From: an uncultured Prochlorococcus sp.
Lineage (GTDB): Bacteria > Cyanobacteriota > Cyanobacteriia > PCC-6307 > Cyanobiaceae
NCBI GenBank assembly: GCA_902623195.1
Contig: CACNSV010000005.1
Location: 1-60,097, forward strand
Length of the DNA stretch: 60,097 nt
Direction of reading: 5' to 3'
Program-made: the position numbers and the translations under genes
In this document: positions 50,967-59,834 of the stretch, one piece after another
Numbering within the stretch: the first letter of the stretch is position 1
Layout of the letters: each line of letters begins with the position of its first letter
The notes under the pieces: generated by a model
The model's database searches: none
The model's input: the letters and a program-made list of their open reading frames with translations, nothing else
What the model was told of the DNA's origin: nothing

Positions 50967-51278
50967 TTGAAAAATATAAACAAAGATCAAATTTTGGCTT
51001 CATCCAGTGGGTGGGTTGCATCGTTACTAAATTTTTTCCCTGGATTAGGTACTGGCTATATTTACCAAAGGAGATGGTTGCCTTATTTTCTAACCGCTGG
51101 AGCGGTTCTTGTATGGTTTGCTTTAGGAATATTTTTACAAGGAGATGAGGAACCAAATCAATCAGACCAATTAATAGGCTTAGCTGGATTATTATTTATT
51201 TCAGTTGTAACAGTAATTGAAGCATATTTGGCTCATAAAAAATCCTTAAAACTTGTTGAAGTTAAAGATAAGAAATAA
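50967..51278 (+). CDS. 103-residue two- or three-helix membrane protein
   Basis: It starts at TTG 50967 (KNINKDQILASSSGWVASLL). The segment FFPGLGTGYIYQRRWLPYFL resembles TM2-like small membrane proteins with a GxGxxY turn. Two further hydrophobic stretches follow. Function unknown. Confidence 0.6.
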   Translation: MKNINKDQILASSSGWVASLLNFFPGLGTGYIYQRRWLPYFLTAGAVLVWFALGIFLQGDEEPNQSDQLIGLAGLLFISVVTVIEAYLAHKKSLKLVEVKDKK

Positions 51279-51334
51279 GTAATATTATTAAAAAGCTAAG
51301 AATTTATTTTAAAGAAAAATAAAAAAATAAATAT

Positions 51335-51502
51335 TTATCTTTGTTTTTTTAGTTTAGGTTTACTTGTATCGAAAAAGATTGATCTTATTCCAAGCAGCAA
51401 AACTATAGCAGAAAGTACAGGAATTATAACAAGAATAAAATCACTATTCATTCCTGATGCTTGACCAAAAAGTAAATGCATTAAGTAAGAAGTAGTAGAC
51501 AT
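51335..51502 (-). CDS. 55-residue membrane protein
   Basis: ATG 51502 gives MSTTSYLMHLLFGQASGMNS and a transmembrane helix (FILVIIPVLSAIVLLLGI), then a basic tail. Function unknown. It is a neighbour of another small minus-strand membrane gene. Confidence 0.5.
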   Translation of the reverse strand: MSTTSYLMHLLFGQASGMNSDFILVIIPVLSAIVLLLGIRSIFFDTSKPKLKKQR

Positions 51503-51580
51503 TAGATTTTTTATTTCTACTTACATAAGTAGCAATTATTTTAAATGCCCAACATCTATTTGTTCCCTATTCAAAATAGT

Positions 51581-51754
51581 TTATTTATTCTTTTTAGGTT
51601 TTTCCATCATCCACCCATATACTGCCTCAGCATCAAAATTCTTTGAAGAAATAAAAAAAGTAATTGGAAAAACAATAAAGCTTATGCTCATTGTTATTAT
51701 TTGCCATTTACGTAATCCCATTTCACTAAATGCAACTGCAAAATCATTAAACAT
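51581..51754 (-). CDS. 57-residue membrane protein
   Basis: ATG 51754 gives MFNDFAVAFSEMGLRKWQII and a helix (MSISFIVFPITFFISS), then NFDAEAVYGWMMEKPKKNK. Likely single-pass. Function unknown. Confidence 0.5.
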   Translation of the reverse strand: MFNDFAVAFSEMGLRKWQIITMSISFIVFPITFFISSKNFDAEAVYGWMMEKPKKNK

Positions 51755-51870
51755 TTTTTATTTATAATTCAAATAATTATTGCCTATATCTATTTTTAAA
51801 GCTGTATTGTTTATTTGTTTTAATAAATTAGTTTAAATTTTACATTAAATCAAATCAAATTTATATGAGA

Positions 51871-52074
51871 TTAAATTTCATTTTTAATTTCATTAGTTTC
51901 TTTTATAAGCCTATCTTTCAATTTATTTGTAATTAGTCCATTTTCGAAGCAATCTAAAATATCTTTAATAGGATCAGTAGATTGATCACGATCAGACATC
52001 CATCCTTTGGTGCATTCCTTACAAGCTAAATTATTTAGCTTTTCTGCTATTTCTCTTATATTTTTATCAACCAT
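51871..52074 (-). CDS. 67-residue hypothetical protein
   Basis: A soluble, helical protein with two close Cys (LACKECTKGW) and a C-terminal Lys/Glu helix. No family recognised. Confidence 0.5.
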   Translation of the reverse strand: MVDKNIREIAEKLNNLACKECTKGWMSDRDQSTDPIKDILDCFENGLITNKLKDRLIKETNEIKNEI

Positions 52075-52115
52075 TTTTTTAATAGTAATTAAGAATTTGC
52101 AATATTGTTAAGGTT

Positions 52116-52388
52116 TTATCCATAGAAAAAAGTTATCTCCTTTTCTTTTAGACCCTCCCAGCCTGCATCTATCAACATACTATTTAAGGTGTCTTTATCA
52201 AAATGTTTTGATCCAGTTTTCACACATCTATTTCTCATTGATTTTTTTACTCCACTTCTCTTTCTTTTATTTTCTTCAAACATAATTTTATTATATAAAT
52301 TAAGCATTTTGGATGGAATAGCTGTTCCATCAAGATCAACTCCATTAGCGATGGCTTCATCAACTGCCTTTAACCCAACTTGATTCAT
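52116..52388 (-). CDS. 90-residue hypothetical protein
   Basis: A soluble basic protein (MNQVGLKAVDEAIANGVDLD; ENKRKRSGVKKSMRNRC; a C-terminal AGWEGLKE). The Lys/Arg-rich centre could bind nucleic acid, but no domain is recognised. It lies 61 bp downstream of the peroxiredoxin start-to-stop run on the same strand. Confidence 0.55.
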   Translation of the reverse strand: MNQVGLKAVDEAIANGVDLDGTAIPSKMLNLYNKIMFEENKRKRSGVKKSMRNRCVKTGSKHFDKDTLNSMLIDAGWEGLKEKEITFFYG

Positions 52389-52449
52389 TTTGAAAATTTT
52401 CAGTTTTTTATAATTTATATAGGAATATTAACATCAAGAATATGCGCAG

Positions 52450-52899
52450 TTATTGATTTTGAAGTTCTTTCAATACTCTTATTGCCTCTTTGATATGTGC
52501 CGGGCCATTTAACAAATCTCTATAGATATGTCTAACTATTCCTTTTCTATCAATTACATATGTAACCCTACCATCAAGTAAACCAAGTACTTTTGGAACT
52601 CCAAAAATTTTGCGTAAAGAATCGTTAGTATCGCATAGAAGGGGATATTGTAATTTATTTTTATTTGCGAATGCTAAATGACTAGCAGTATTACCATTAC
52701 TAACTCCCCATACTTCCGCTCCAAGCACCTTAAAAAGATCATATTTATCTCTAAATCCGCAAACTTCAATAGTGCAACCAGGGGTATCGTCTTTAGGGTA
52801 AAAAAATAATACTAAAGGTGATTTTAATTTCTTATTAGTTCTCTGAATTCCGTTTTGATCAAGCATTTGAAATTCAGGAACTTTTTCTCCAATGTTCAA
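52450..52899 (-). CDS. prxQ: PrxQ/BCP-type peroxiredoxin
   Basis: A 149-residue thiol peroxidase that reduces hydroperoxides using thioredoxin. The peroxidatic Cys42 lies in DDTPGCTIEVCGF, with a resolving Cys five residues later as in PrxQ. The PxxxTxxC motif is complete. Start ATG at 52899 gives MNIGEKVPEF, a normal N terminus. Confidence 0.95.
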   Translation of the reverse strand: MNIGEKVPEFQMLDQNGIQRTNKKLKSPLVLFFYPKDDTPGCTIEVCGFRDKYDLFKVLGAEVWGVSNGNTASHLAFANKNKLQYPLLCDTNDSLRKIFGVPKVLGLLDGRVTYVIDRKGIVRHIYRDLLNGPAHIKEAIRVLKELQNQ

Positions 52900-53018
52900 G
52901 ATAATTTATATAAAAATATATATTAAATAATTTTTTAATCTTTTTGCAAACTAGAAGTAAAAAATACTACAAAATAAATGCTTAAATAAAAAATAATATA
53001 TAGCTTATTGGATGATGA

Positions 53019-53258
53019 TTAAAATTCTATTTTTTCATTAGGTGTAAATACAGAACAATATTTTTTTATTTTCGCTTTTGCTTCTATTTGATCATTTATG
53101 TTATGTTCTATTTTCAGCTTTTCAAGAGCCTGAAAAGCATCTAATTCATTAAGTCTGTATCTCGCACAAGTATCTAAAACTCTAAACATCCTTGTTGTTA
53201 CAGCATTTGCAGGATTAAAAAAAAATATTATCGATAATGATAAGAATATTTTTCTCAT
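53019..53258 (-). CDS. small secreted hypothetical protein
   Basis: A 79-residue protein with a signal peptide (residues 1-19, ending ANA) and a mature part with two Cys (LDTCARYRLNELDAFQAL and KKYCSVF), perhaps disulfide-bonded in the periplasm or lumen. Function unknown. Confidence 0.65.
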   Translation of the reverse strand: MRKIFLSLSIIFFFNPANAVTTRMFRVLDTCARYRLNELDAFQALEKLKIEHNINDQIEAKAKIKKYCSVFTPNEKIEF

Positions 53259-53439
53259 TTATTAAGAGATCATCTTCTATAAGAATAATGTATTCAATGA
53301 AAGATTGCCTCTAAAAATCAAATACTATTTATTGATTACGAATGTAACTGCTTAGCAAAATTTATTTTTAATTATTTAGATACTTTTAAAAATCATATAT
53401 AAGAGATAAATTAAAAAAAGAATTAAGGAAAAATTAATT

Positions 53440-53583
53440 ATGAAAAAAATTATTTTAACTCACAAAAGATTGATATCCTGGTATCAAAAGAAATTAAGAT
53501 TAAGTGATTATGCATTGCTTTGGTTCGTTTTTTTTAAAGGTGCATTAACTGCAATAATTATTGAAAAAATATTTTTTAATTAA
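53440..53583 (+). CDS. 47-residue membrane protein
   Basis: ATG 53440 gives MKKIILTHKRLISWYQKKLR, then LSDYALLWFVFFKGALTAII, one transmembrane helix. A basic N terminus suggests cytoplasmic orientation of the N terminus. Probably real; function unknown. Confidence 0.55.
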   Translation: MKKIILTHKRLISWYQKKLRLSDYALLWFVFFKGALTAIIIEKIFFN

Positions 53584-53671
53584 TATTTAAATATAATTTG
53601 TCAGACACTAATAGTTGCTTAAGTGTAATTATCAAATATCTAATATATAATCAAATTAAAATCATTTCCTT

Positions 53672-53905
53672 ATGAATATTTTTGGAGTAGGCTTACCTGA
53701 AGTTACAGTTATACTTGTACTTGCCCTACTAATATTTGGCCCTAAAAAACTTCCAGAACTTGGCAAACAGCTTGGCAAAACTCTTCAAAGCCTTAAAAAT
53801 GCTTCCAACGAATTTCAAAATGAATTAAATAAAGCAGTTAATGAACCTGAAGATAGTAAAACTAATAATATGATTGAGAAAAATAAGCCCGAAAATACCA
53901 AATAA
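53672..53905 (+). CDS. tatA: twin-arginine translocase TatA/E
   Basis: A 77-residue TatA-family pore protein. It has the short N-terminal transmembrane helix (GLPEVTVILVLALLIFGPKK, about residues 7-26), the FGPKKLPELGKQLG hinge and amphipathic helix, and a polar tail. TatA transports folded proteins across the thylakoid or plasma membrane. Confidence 0.93.
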   Translation: MNIFGVGLPEVTVILVLALLIFGPKKLPELGKQLGKTLQSLKNASNEFQNELNKAVNEPEDSKTNNMIEKNKPENTK

Positions 53906-54005
53906 GATTAATATTTAAAGTTTAAATTAATAACAATAATTACTTGTAAATCACAATAAAAACTTCTAGATAATATACTTTAAAAAATATATTTTAATTT
54001 TTAAA

Positions 54006-54134
54006 ATGGATGCTCAAGCATTAGGGGAATATTTTTCAACCTTAAGTTATCATGCCCCAGTAATGATAATTACTACGGGGATATTTTTCTTTATTAGAAG
54101 AAAATTTATTATAGATGGTAAAAATAAAGCTTAA
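54006..54134 (+). CDS. 42-residue membrane protein
   Basis: ATG 54006 gives MDAQALGEYFSTLSYHAPVM and a transmembrane helix (IITTGIFFFI) with a basic end. Its stop is adjacent to the ATG of the next gene at 54135, which supports coupled translation. Function unknown. Confidence 0.5.
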   Translation: MDAQALGEYFSTLSYHAPVMIITTGIFFFIRRKFIIDGKNKA

Positions 54135-54536
54135 ATGATAAAAAGGCCAATAACTCCTTTAGATGAATTTGAAAAAGCTTTAAAAGAAGCTAATCTATCA
54201 GATAAAGATTATGAGTTAATAGAGTATATACGTTATACAAGCGTATTCACGCAGCCAAGCTTAATAAAAGATCTTAAAAGGCCTTCAAAGCCTCCGATAT
54301 TAACAAATATTTGTGAAATTTCTAGAAAGATAGGATTATTTATGCCAGAACATTTTGAGAAAGTCATTGATTGGTCAATTCAAATAAGTGAACATAACAC
54401 AAGATGGGATGGACATTTGTTATGTGCAGAAGCATTTAATGTAGATCAGATTGCATTAACGCCAGCCGCAGGTACCTCTTTATTCGATGTTCTTGTTGTG
54501 CACAAAGAATTATTTATAGGTTTTGAATTTGAATAA
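54135..54536 (+). CDS. 133-residue hypothetical protein
   Basis: A soluble protein with a helical N-terminal half (PLDEFEKALKEANLSDKDYE) and a C-terminal domain with EHNTRWDGHLLCAEAF and LTPAAGTSLFDVLV. The pattern suggests a conserved cyanobacterial family, but I do not recognise it. It follows the small membrane gene without a gap. Confidence 0.6.
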   Translation: MIKRPITPLDEFEKALKEANLSDKDYELIEYIRYTSVFTQPSLIKDLKRPSKPPILTNICEISRKIGLFMPEHFEKVIDWSIQISEHNTRWDGHLLCAEAFNVDQIALTPAAGTSLFDVLVVHKELFIGFEFE

Positions 54537-54642
54537 TTTCATAATTAACTTAATTATTAATAAATTAAAGATAGAAATTGATAATTACAATTAAATGTAT
54601 TTCTAAAATATATTTTTTAGTTTAAGTTGAGTTATTTCCTTA

Positions 54643-54936
54643 TTATTCCTTAGTTTCCTTTGGCTCTTCCTTAGTTTCTGTTTTTGCTTCTTCCTTAGCT
54701 TCTACTTTTAGCTCTTCCTTTGTTTCTACTTTTGGCTCTTCCTTCGTTTCTGTTTTTGCTTCTTCCTTAGCTTCTACTTTTGGCTCTTCCTTAGTTTCTG
54801 CTTTTGCTTCTTCTTTAGCTTCTACTTTTGGCTCTTCCTTAACTTCTCTTTGTTTTCTCCCAAAATCGTCTTTTCCTACAACAAAGAAAATTAATGCGAA
54901 TAGGAAGAAGGAGGCAAATAATAATATTTCCATCAA
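54643..54936 (-). CDS. membrane-anchored EAKEE-repeat protein
   Basis: A 97-residue protein with one N-terminal transmembrane helix (residues 2-21) and a repetitive tail built from tandem 16-residue units such as EEPKVEAKEEAKAETK, interrupted by half units. The tail is highly charged and probably forms an extended helix. The DNA repeats closely too (about 48 bp per unit), so unit number may vary. It is likely to span the periplasm or bind partners. Function unknown. Confidence 0.65.
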   Translation of the reverse strand: MMEILLFASFFLFALIFFVVGKDDFGRKQREVKEEPKVEAKEEAKAETKEEPKVEAKEEAKTETKEEPKVETKEELKVEAKEEAKTETKEEPKETKE

Positions 54937-55043
54937 ATAATTTCCAATTAGAATTAGGGATAAGTTAAATTAAAAATATATTATTAATCAACATCAAATA
55001 ATACAAAATTAAGTTAACTTTGTTTCAATGAAGCCCGATTTTA

Positions 55044-55364
55044 TTAATCGTCAACTGGATAGGACTCTGTATCAATAACATCTTTCTGAGAATCTATAAA
55101 ATTAAATTTTGTTTCTATCCAATTATTTATTAATGTAACTAAAGGCTTAGAACCTCTAAATATAAATATTGAAGTTGGTAGAGCAGAAACTATACCAATT
55201 ACTGGGCTTTTAAAGAGTAATCTACCTGCCTTGGCATTAAATAAAATAATTAAAAAAGAAGGAACAATTATACTTATTACTGTTTTTAACGCCGCAAGCC
55301 AACCTACTTTGTATACATACCAAATTAGTAATAAACCAATTAAATATAAAAATACATATGTCAT
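55044..55364 (-). CDS. 106-residue membrane protein
   Basis: Two or three hydrophobic segments (about residues 2-22, 27-43 and 56-73), then an acidic tail (SQKDVIDTESYPVDD). No family recognised. Confidence 0.55.
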   Translation of the reverse strand: MTYVFLYLIGLLLIWYVYKVGWLAALKTVISIIVPSFLIILFNAKAGRLLFKSPVIGIVSALPTSIFIFRGSKPLVTLINNWIETKFNFIDSQKDVIDTESYPVDD

Positions 55365-55448
55365 AATTTAATTATAAATTTAAAAAATTAATTTGTTTGT
55401 TAACTTCAAAAATTTTTTATATTAATATCTTACATAAAAAAAATTACA

Positions 55449-55664
55449 ATGAGTTTCGCTGAAATAAAAAAATTTCTTCAAAAAATGCAAACAGATGAAT
55501 CTCTCAAAAATAAAGTAATCTCTTCAGCGACTGCTGATGATGTAGCTTTGATAGCGCAAGAATTGGGATTTAGCTTTTCAGGAGACGATCTATTAAGATT
55601 TAATGGACAAAAAGTTGACAAAGTAACAGTAAGGAAAGTGCAACATCCAGGCGAATATCATTAA
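55449..55664 (+). CDS. Nif11-domain peptide
   Basis: A 71-residue protein with the Nif11 leader fold: EIKKFLQKMQTDESLKNKVI, ATADDVALIAQELGFSFSGD, DLLRF. In prochlorosin precursors this domain ends at a double-Gly before a Cys/Ser/Thr-rich core; here the remaining tail (NGQKVDKVTVRKVQHPGEYH) has no Cys and no GG. It may be a stand-alone Nif11 protein rather than a lanthipeptide precursor. Confidence 0.75.
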   Translation: MSFAEIKKFLQKMQTDESLKNKVISSATADDVALIAQELGFSFSGDDLLRFNGQKVDKVTVRKVQHPGEYH

Positions 55665-55673
55665 TAAATTTCA

Positions 55674-56174
55674 TTAGCCACTAATCCAAATTGCTAGACC
55701 TCCTCCTTTCCCTCGAGCACATAACCATTTTTTTTCTTTTCCCAAAGCTATTAGTGAGAAAAAAGGTCTTTTTTTAGGATCAGTATTTTTTAAAGAGGTA
55801 TTTATTATAGGTATATTTAAAATCTTTATTAATAATTGCTCAAAATAAAAAGGTAAAAGTGGGCGAGTTCCCTTTAGATATGCTTTTCCAGAAAAATTAA
55901 TAGAGAGAACTCCAAATTTTATTGAATTGCTTATTTCAAAAGTCGGTTCATTATTTTGCCCTATAGATTTGCTTAGTTTTAGAGATGCAGAAAGAACTTG
56001 AAGAATAGAACTTGATACATTATCAATACTTGTATCTCCCTTTTTATAAACATATTGAAATTTCCAAAAACCTAATAAATCATCAAATTGAATACCACTT
56101 CCATCCTTATTTGCTATTTTCTCCAAATTTTTAATTTCATCAAAATTTGGAAAACTATATTCCTTAATAATCAT
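55674..56174 (-). CDS. conserved hypothetical, fibrillin/PAP-like
   Basis: A 166-residue soluble protein. It has DDLLGFWKFQYVYKKGD, KAYLKGTRPLLPFYFEQLL and CARGKGGGLAIWISG at the C terminus, which recall plastid lipid-associated (PAP/fibrillin) proteins. The resemblance is not decisive. It converges with the Nif11 gene, 9 bp apart. Confidence 0.45.
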   Translation of the reverse strand: MIIKEYSFPNFDEIKNLEKIANKDGSGIQFDDLLGFWKFQYVYKKGDTSIDNVSSSILQVLSASLKLSKSIGQNNEPTFEISNSIKFGVLSINFSGKAYLKGTRPLLPFYFEQLLIKILNIPIINTSLKNTDPKKRPFFSLIALGKEKKWLCARGKGGGLAIWISG

Positions 56175-56261
56175 GTCTTAAAATGAGGCTAAATTATCAG
56201 CTATAAAAATAATTTAATAAGATGAGTCTATCCAAAAATTCTAGCTAAATATCAATTTATT

Positions 56262-56888
56262 ATGAACTTATCTAAACATTTATGGAATAAAAATAAAGAT
56301 CTTGCATTTGCAAGTTTAAACAGCAAATTTGTTCAAGGGATTAAAAACGGTAATTTACCAAAAAATAATTTTCAATCTTATGTCGCTCAAGATTATTTTT
56401 TCTTAGAGAGTTTTGCTCGCGCTTATGGATTAGCTATATCTAAATGCTTTGATATTAATGCAATAAGAACATTAAGTGAACTACTCCTTGGAGTATCAGA
56501 GGAACTAGTCCTCCATGAAAAATATGCAAAGGAGTGGGAAATTAATTTAACTAATAATAAGATAGAAGTTCCTACAAAAGCTTATACAGATTTTCTAAGG
56601 AAAATATCTTTGGAGTCAAGTTGTATTGAAATTTTAGTTGCCATGACTCCCTGCATGAGATTATATGCATGGATTGGAAAAAAATTATCCGCTTCAACTT
56701 CAAATAATATTTATAAAGATTGGATAGTAACTTATTCAGATGAAAATTTTGAAAAACTTGCAAACTCTCTTGAAGAAATAATTGATACCTACAAAGGCTC
56801 TTATGATTTAGATCAATTAAATTATTTATACCAAGAAGCGATGGATTTAGAAGTAAAATTTTTTGAGGCTTATTCTGATTTTAAATAA
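56262..56888 (+). CDS. tenA: TenA-family thiaminase II
   Basis: Salvages the pyrimidine moiety of thiamin by hydrolysing aminopyrimidine precursors. The 208-residue helical protein has AQDYFFLESFARAYGLAI, ELVLHEKYAKEW, a catalytic Cys in AMTPCMRLYAWIG and YSDENFEKLANS. It is 32 bp upstream of thiD on the same strand, forming a thiamin salvage pair. Confidence 0.92.
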   Translation: MNLSKHLWNKNKDLAFASLNSKFVQGIKNGNLPKNNFQSYVAQDYFFLESFARAYGLAISKCFDINAIRTLSELLLGVSEELVLHEKYAKEWEINLTNNKIEVPTKAYTDFLRKISLESSCIEILVAMTPCMRLYAWIGKKLSASTSNNIYKDWIVTYSDENFEKLANSLEEIIDTYKGSYDLDQLNYLYQEAMDLEVKFFEAYSDFK

Positions 56889-56920
56889 ACTTAAAATTAA
56901 AGATTATTTTTAATAACACT

Positions 56921-57709
56921 ATGTACTCAAAAATATCTCTTACAGTTGGAGGAAGTGATTCAGGCGGAGGCGCAGGCATACAAGCAGATTTAAAGACTTT
57001 TATGTCTCATAACGTCCATGGATGTTCAGTAATTACATGTATAACAGCACAAAATAGCGTAAATGTAATTGATGTAGAGGCAATAGGAACTCAAATGCTA
57101 AATAATCAGTTTGATGCTGTTTTTACTGACTTTAAAATTAACGCTCTGAAAACAGGCATGCTTTTTAATGAAGAAATAATTTTTAATACTGCTTTAAAAC
57201 TGAAAAATCAATCCATACCAAAAGTAATTGATCCTGTAATGTGCACAAGAACTGGAGCAAGATTGTTAGAAGAAAGCGCTATTAATGCCTATAAAGAATT
57301 TCTTATTCCTCAAGCAGAAATATTAACACCGAATATTTTTGAGGCAAATCTTCTTGCAAATATAAATATTAAAGATATGAATGATATGGAAAAAGCTGGT
57401 GAAAGAATTCTTGAATATGGCTGCGAATCAGTACTAATAAAGGGAGGGGGGCTCCAAGAACTTAAAGGTAAAGATTTTTTTATCGATAAAAAAGGTAACA
57501 GCTATTGGCTTAAAAATGAATTTATAGATACTAAGAATACTCATGGTAGTGGTTGTACATTAAGCGCAGCCATTTGTAGCCAACTTGCTTTAGGTATAGA
57601 TTTATTAGAGTCAGTTAATAAGGCTAAAGCTTTTATTGAAAAATCCTTAATAAATTCTTATAAAATTGGGGCTGGACCTGGCCCACTTGGACATCATCAA
57701 TCGTATTAG
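56921..57709 (+). CDS. thiD: hydroxymethylpyrimidine/phosphomethylpyrimidine kinase
   Basis: Phosphorylates HMP twice to make HMP-PP for thiamin synthesis. The 262-residue ribokinase-fold protein has GGSDSGGGAGIQADLKTF near residue 10, PVMCTRTGARLL and the catalytic KNTHGSGCTLSAAI. The substrate comes from TenA, encoded directly upstream. Confidence 0.96.
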   Translation: MYSKISLTVGGSDSGGGAGIQADLKTFMSHNVHGCSVITCITAQNSVNVIDVEAIGTQMLNNQFDAVFTDFKINALKTGMLFNEEIIFNTALKLKNQSIPKVIDPVMCTRTGARLLEESAINAYKEFLIPQAEILTPNIFEANLLANINIKDMNDMEKAGERILEYGCESVLIKGGGLQELKGKDFFIDKKGNSYWLKNEFIDTKNTHGSGCTLSAAICSQLALGIDLLESVNKAKAFIEKSLINSYKIGAGPGPLGHHQSY

Positions 57710-57824
57710 AGACCAAAATATATATTATTTTTCTTTATTTCGAAATATTTCATATTTTCTTTATACAAGACACACAATTGTGACAAATAAACGCTAGTAT
57801 CTTAACATAAAGTAATTAAGAAAA

Positions 57825-57935
57825 ATGGATTTCATCTCTAAAAAGCAAGGTTATGTACCCTTAAAAGCTGTACCTTACATATTTGTATTAGCTTTTGTTC
57901 TAAGTATCACTACTTCTTCAACAACATTCGTTTAA
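57825..57935 (+). CDS. 36-residue membrane peptide
   Basis: ATG 57825 gives MDFISKKQGYVPLKAVPYIF and a hydrophobic helix (VLAFVLSITTSSTTF). It lies between thiD and the isomerase on the same strand. Such short peptides may be photosystem-associated, but I cannot assign it. Confidence 0.5.
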   Translation: MDFISKKQGYVPLKAVPYIFVLAFVLSITTSSTTFV

Positions 57936-57975
57936 ATTTAAATCATCAATAAAATAGTGTTTACTATTTTAATAA

Positions 57976-59502
57976 ATGGACAATTTTGATGTAGTTATAA
58001 TAGGTAGTGGAATAGGCGGACTATGTTGTGGTAGCTTACTTGCTTCCCGAGGGAAAAAAGTATTAATATGTGAATCTCACTTTCAACCTGGTGGAGTTGC
58101 ACATACCTTTACTAGGAATGGTTATAAATTTGAATCCGGGCCATCTTTATGGAATGGACTAGAAAGCATCTCAAATACCTCTCCACTTGGGCAAATACTA
58201 TATTTATTAGATGAACAGATTGAAGTAAAAAAATATAAAGGTTGGAAAGTTATAGTTCCCGAAGCGGACTTTGATTTAGAGGTTGGAGATTCACCCTTTA
58301 GAAAAAAAATACAGGAATTAAGAGGTGATGATGCATTAAATCAGTGGGATTCCTTTATGAAAGCAGTTAAACCACTAAGCAGAATCATAGATAAGATGCC
58401 TCTTCTAACAACTTCTCCTGAGAACTTAAATTTACAAGAAATCTTGAAACTCTCAATAAAGGTTTTGCCTGAAATCAGTCATGTTAATAATCTTAGAAAA
58501 GGTTTCGGGGAAATTGCAAATAAATTCCTAACTGATCCTTTTTTAAAAAATTGGGTTGACTTACTAAGTTTCTTAATAAGCGGAATGTCAATGGATGATA
58601 CAAATACAGCAGCCATGGCAACTTTATTTAATGAGTGGTTCAAACCTAATGCTTACTTGGAGTATCCTCTGGGTGGGAGTGAAAGTGTTGTAAATGCATT
58701 AATAAGAGGATTTAAGAAAAATGGCGGCAAATTACTTTTATCTTCAAAAGTTAAAAATATTAATTTTTCAAATGAATTTGCTACCGGGGTTACTTTAGAG
58801 AATAATGAAACAATTAACTCCGAATTCATTGTGGCCAATTGTGATATTTGGAATAAACATTCTCTTATACCAAGTCATCTTATTAGTAAATTCAAAGATA
58901 AAGAATTTAATGTAGAAAAATGCAAATCATTCCTTCATATACACTTAGGTTTCGATGCAACTAATATTAAAGATCTTCCGATACATACAATATGGGTAGA
59001 TGATTGGGGAAGAGGAATAACAGCAGAGAGAAATATCGCTGTTTTTTCTATTCCATCAGTAATCGATCCAAGCATGGCACCAAAGGGTAAACATGTGCTA
59101 CATGGTTATACTCCTGCCAATGAACCTTGGGAAATTTGGGAAAATCTTAAACCTAATTCAAAAGAATATAACGATTTAAAAGAAGATAGATGTGAAGTAT
59201 TTATGAAACCATTAAGAGGAATTATTCCAGATATCGACAAGAGGATTGAACTAAAAATGCTTGGAACTCCAGTAACACATCAAAGATTTACAAACACCTA
59301 TTGTGGGAGCTACGGTCCAGCTATTTCAGCCAGAAAAAGTTTATTCCCAGGCTATCAAACTCCTTTTGAGAATGTACTAGCTTGTGGAGCTAGTACTTTC
59401 CCAGGAATTGGCATTCCCGCAGTAGCAGCAAGTGGCGCGTATGCAGCTGAAGCGATCTTAGGGAAAAAAGAATTTAAAGAGATTATTAGCAAACTTAATT
59501 AA
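57976..59502 (+). CDS. carotenoid isomerase (CrtH/CRTISO)-like flavoprotein
   Basis: A 508-residue FAD-dependent protein of the phytoene-desaturase/CRTISO family. The FAD motif GSGIGGLCCGSLLASRG is at about residue 10 and GGVAHTF at about 40. The C-terminal segment CGASTFPGIGIPAVAASG matches the carotenoid isomerase end. CrtH converts poly-cis- to all-trans-lycopene, with light partly substituting. Some homologues act on other carotenoids, so the exact role is inferred. Confidence 0.8.
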   Translation: MDNFDVVIIGSGIGGLCCGSLLASRGKKVLICESHFQPGGVAHTFTRNGYKFESGPSLWNGLESISNTSPLGQILYLLDEQIEVKKYKGWKVIVPEADFDLEVGDSPFRKKIQELRGDDALNQWDSFMKAVKPLSRIIDKMPLLTTSPENLNLQEILKLSIKVLPEISHVNNLRKGFGEIANKFLTDPFLKNWVDLLSFLISGMSMDDTNTAAMATLFNEWFKPNAYLEYPLGGSESVVNALIRGFKKNGGKLLLSSKVKNINFSNEFATGVTLENNETINSEFIVANCDIWNKHSLIPSHLISKFKDKEFNVEKCKSFLHIHLGFDATNIKDLPIHTIWVDDWGRGITAERNIAVFSIPSVIDPSMAPKGKHVLHGYTPANEPWEIWENLKPNSKEYNDLKEDRCEVFMKPLRGIIPDIDKRIELKMLGTPVTHQRFTNTYCGSYGPAISARKSLFPGYQTPFENVLACGASTFPGIGIPAVAASGAYAAEAILGKKEFKEIISKLN

Positions 59503-59626
59503 ATATTTTTTTACTTTATTCTTGCTTCAAATTATTTAGTTGGTTAAGAAATAAAAAAATTGATATGCAATCTTGGTGAGAGATGATATTGTTTAAATGA
59601 TCATTAATTTAACTAATAGGTCTTAT

Positions 59627-59830
59627 ATGTTTTTCTTATCAATTCCACAAGCTTGGCATTTAGTAGGTACTTGGTCTGAACAAGTTCCAAGTGAATCAAG
59701 TCTTATTGGCATGGGCGAAGTGGAATTAATGATGACTCTTCACTCTATATTTGTACCAATATTATTAGTAATTGGAGCATATTTTTTTATAACTCTATCT
59801 AGAGAAGAGAGAAGAAAAGCAAAAAGCTAA
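59627..59830 (+). CDS. small conserved membrane protein
   Basis: About 68 residues from the Met at 59627 (MFFLSIPQAWHLVGTWSEQV), with one transmembrane helix at LHSIFVPILLVIGAYFFI and a basic tail (SREERRKAKS). The frame also opens at 59597, but that N terminus looks atypical. Conserved-looking; function unknown. Confidence 0.6.
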   Translation: MFFLSIPQAWHLVGTWSEQVPSESSLIGMGEVELMMTLHSIFVPILLVIGAYFFITLSREERRKAKS

Positions 59831-59834
59831 ATTA

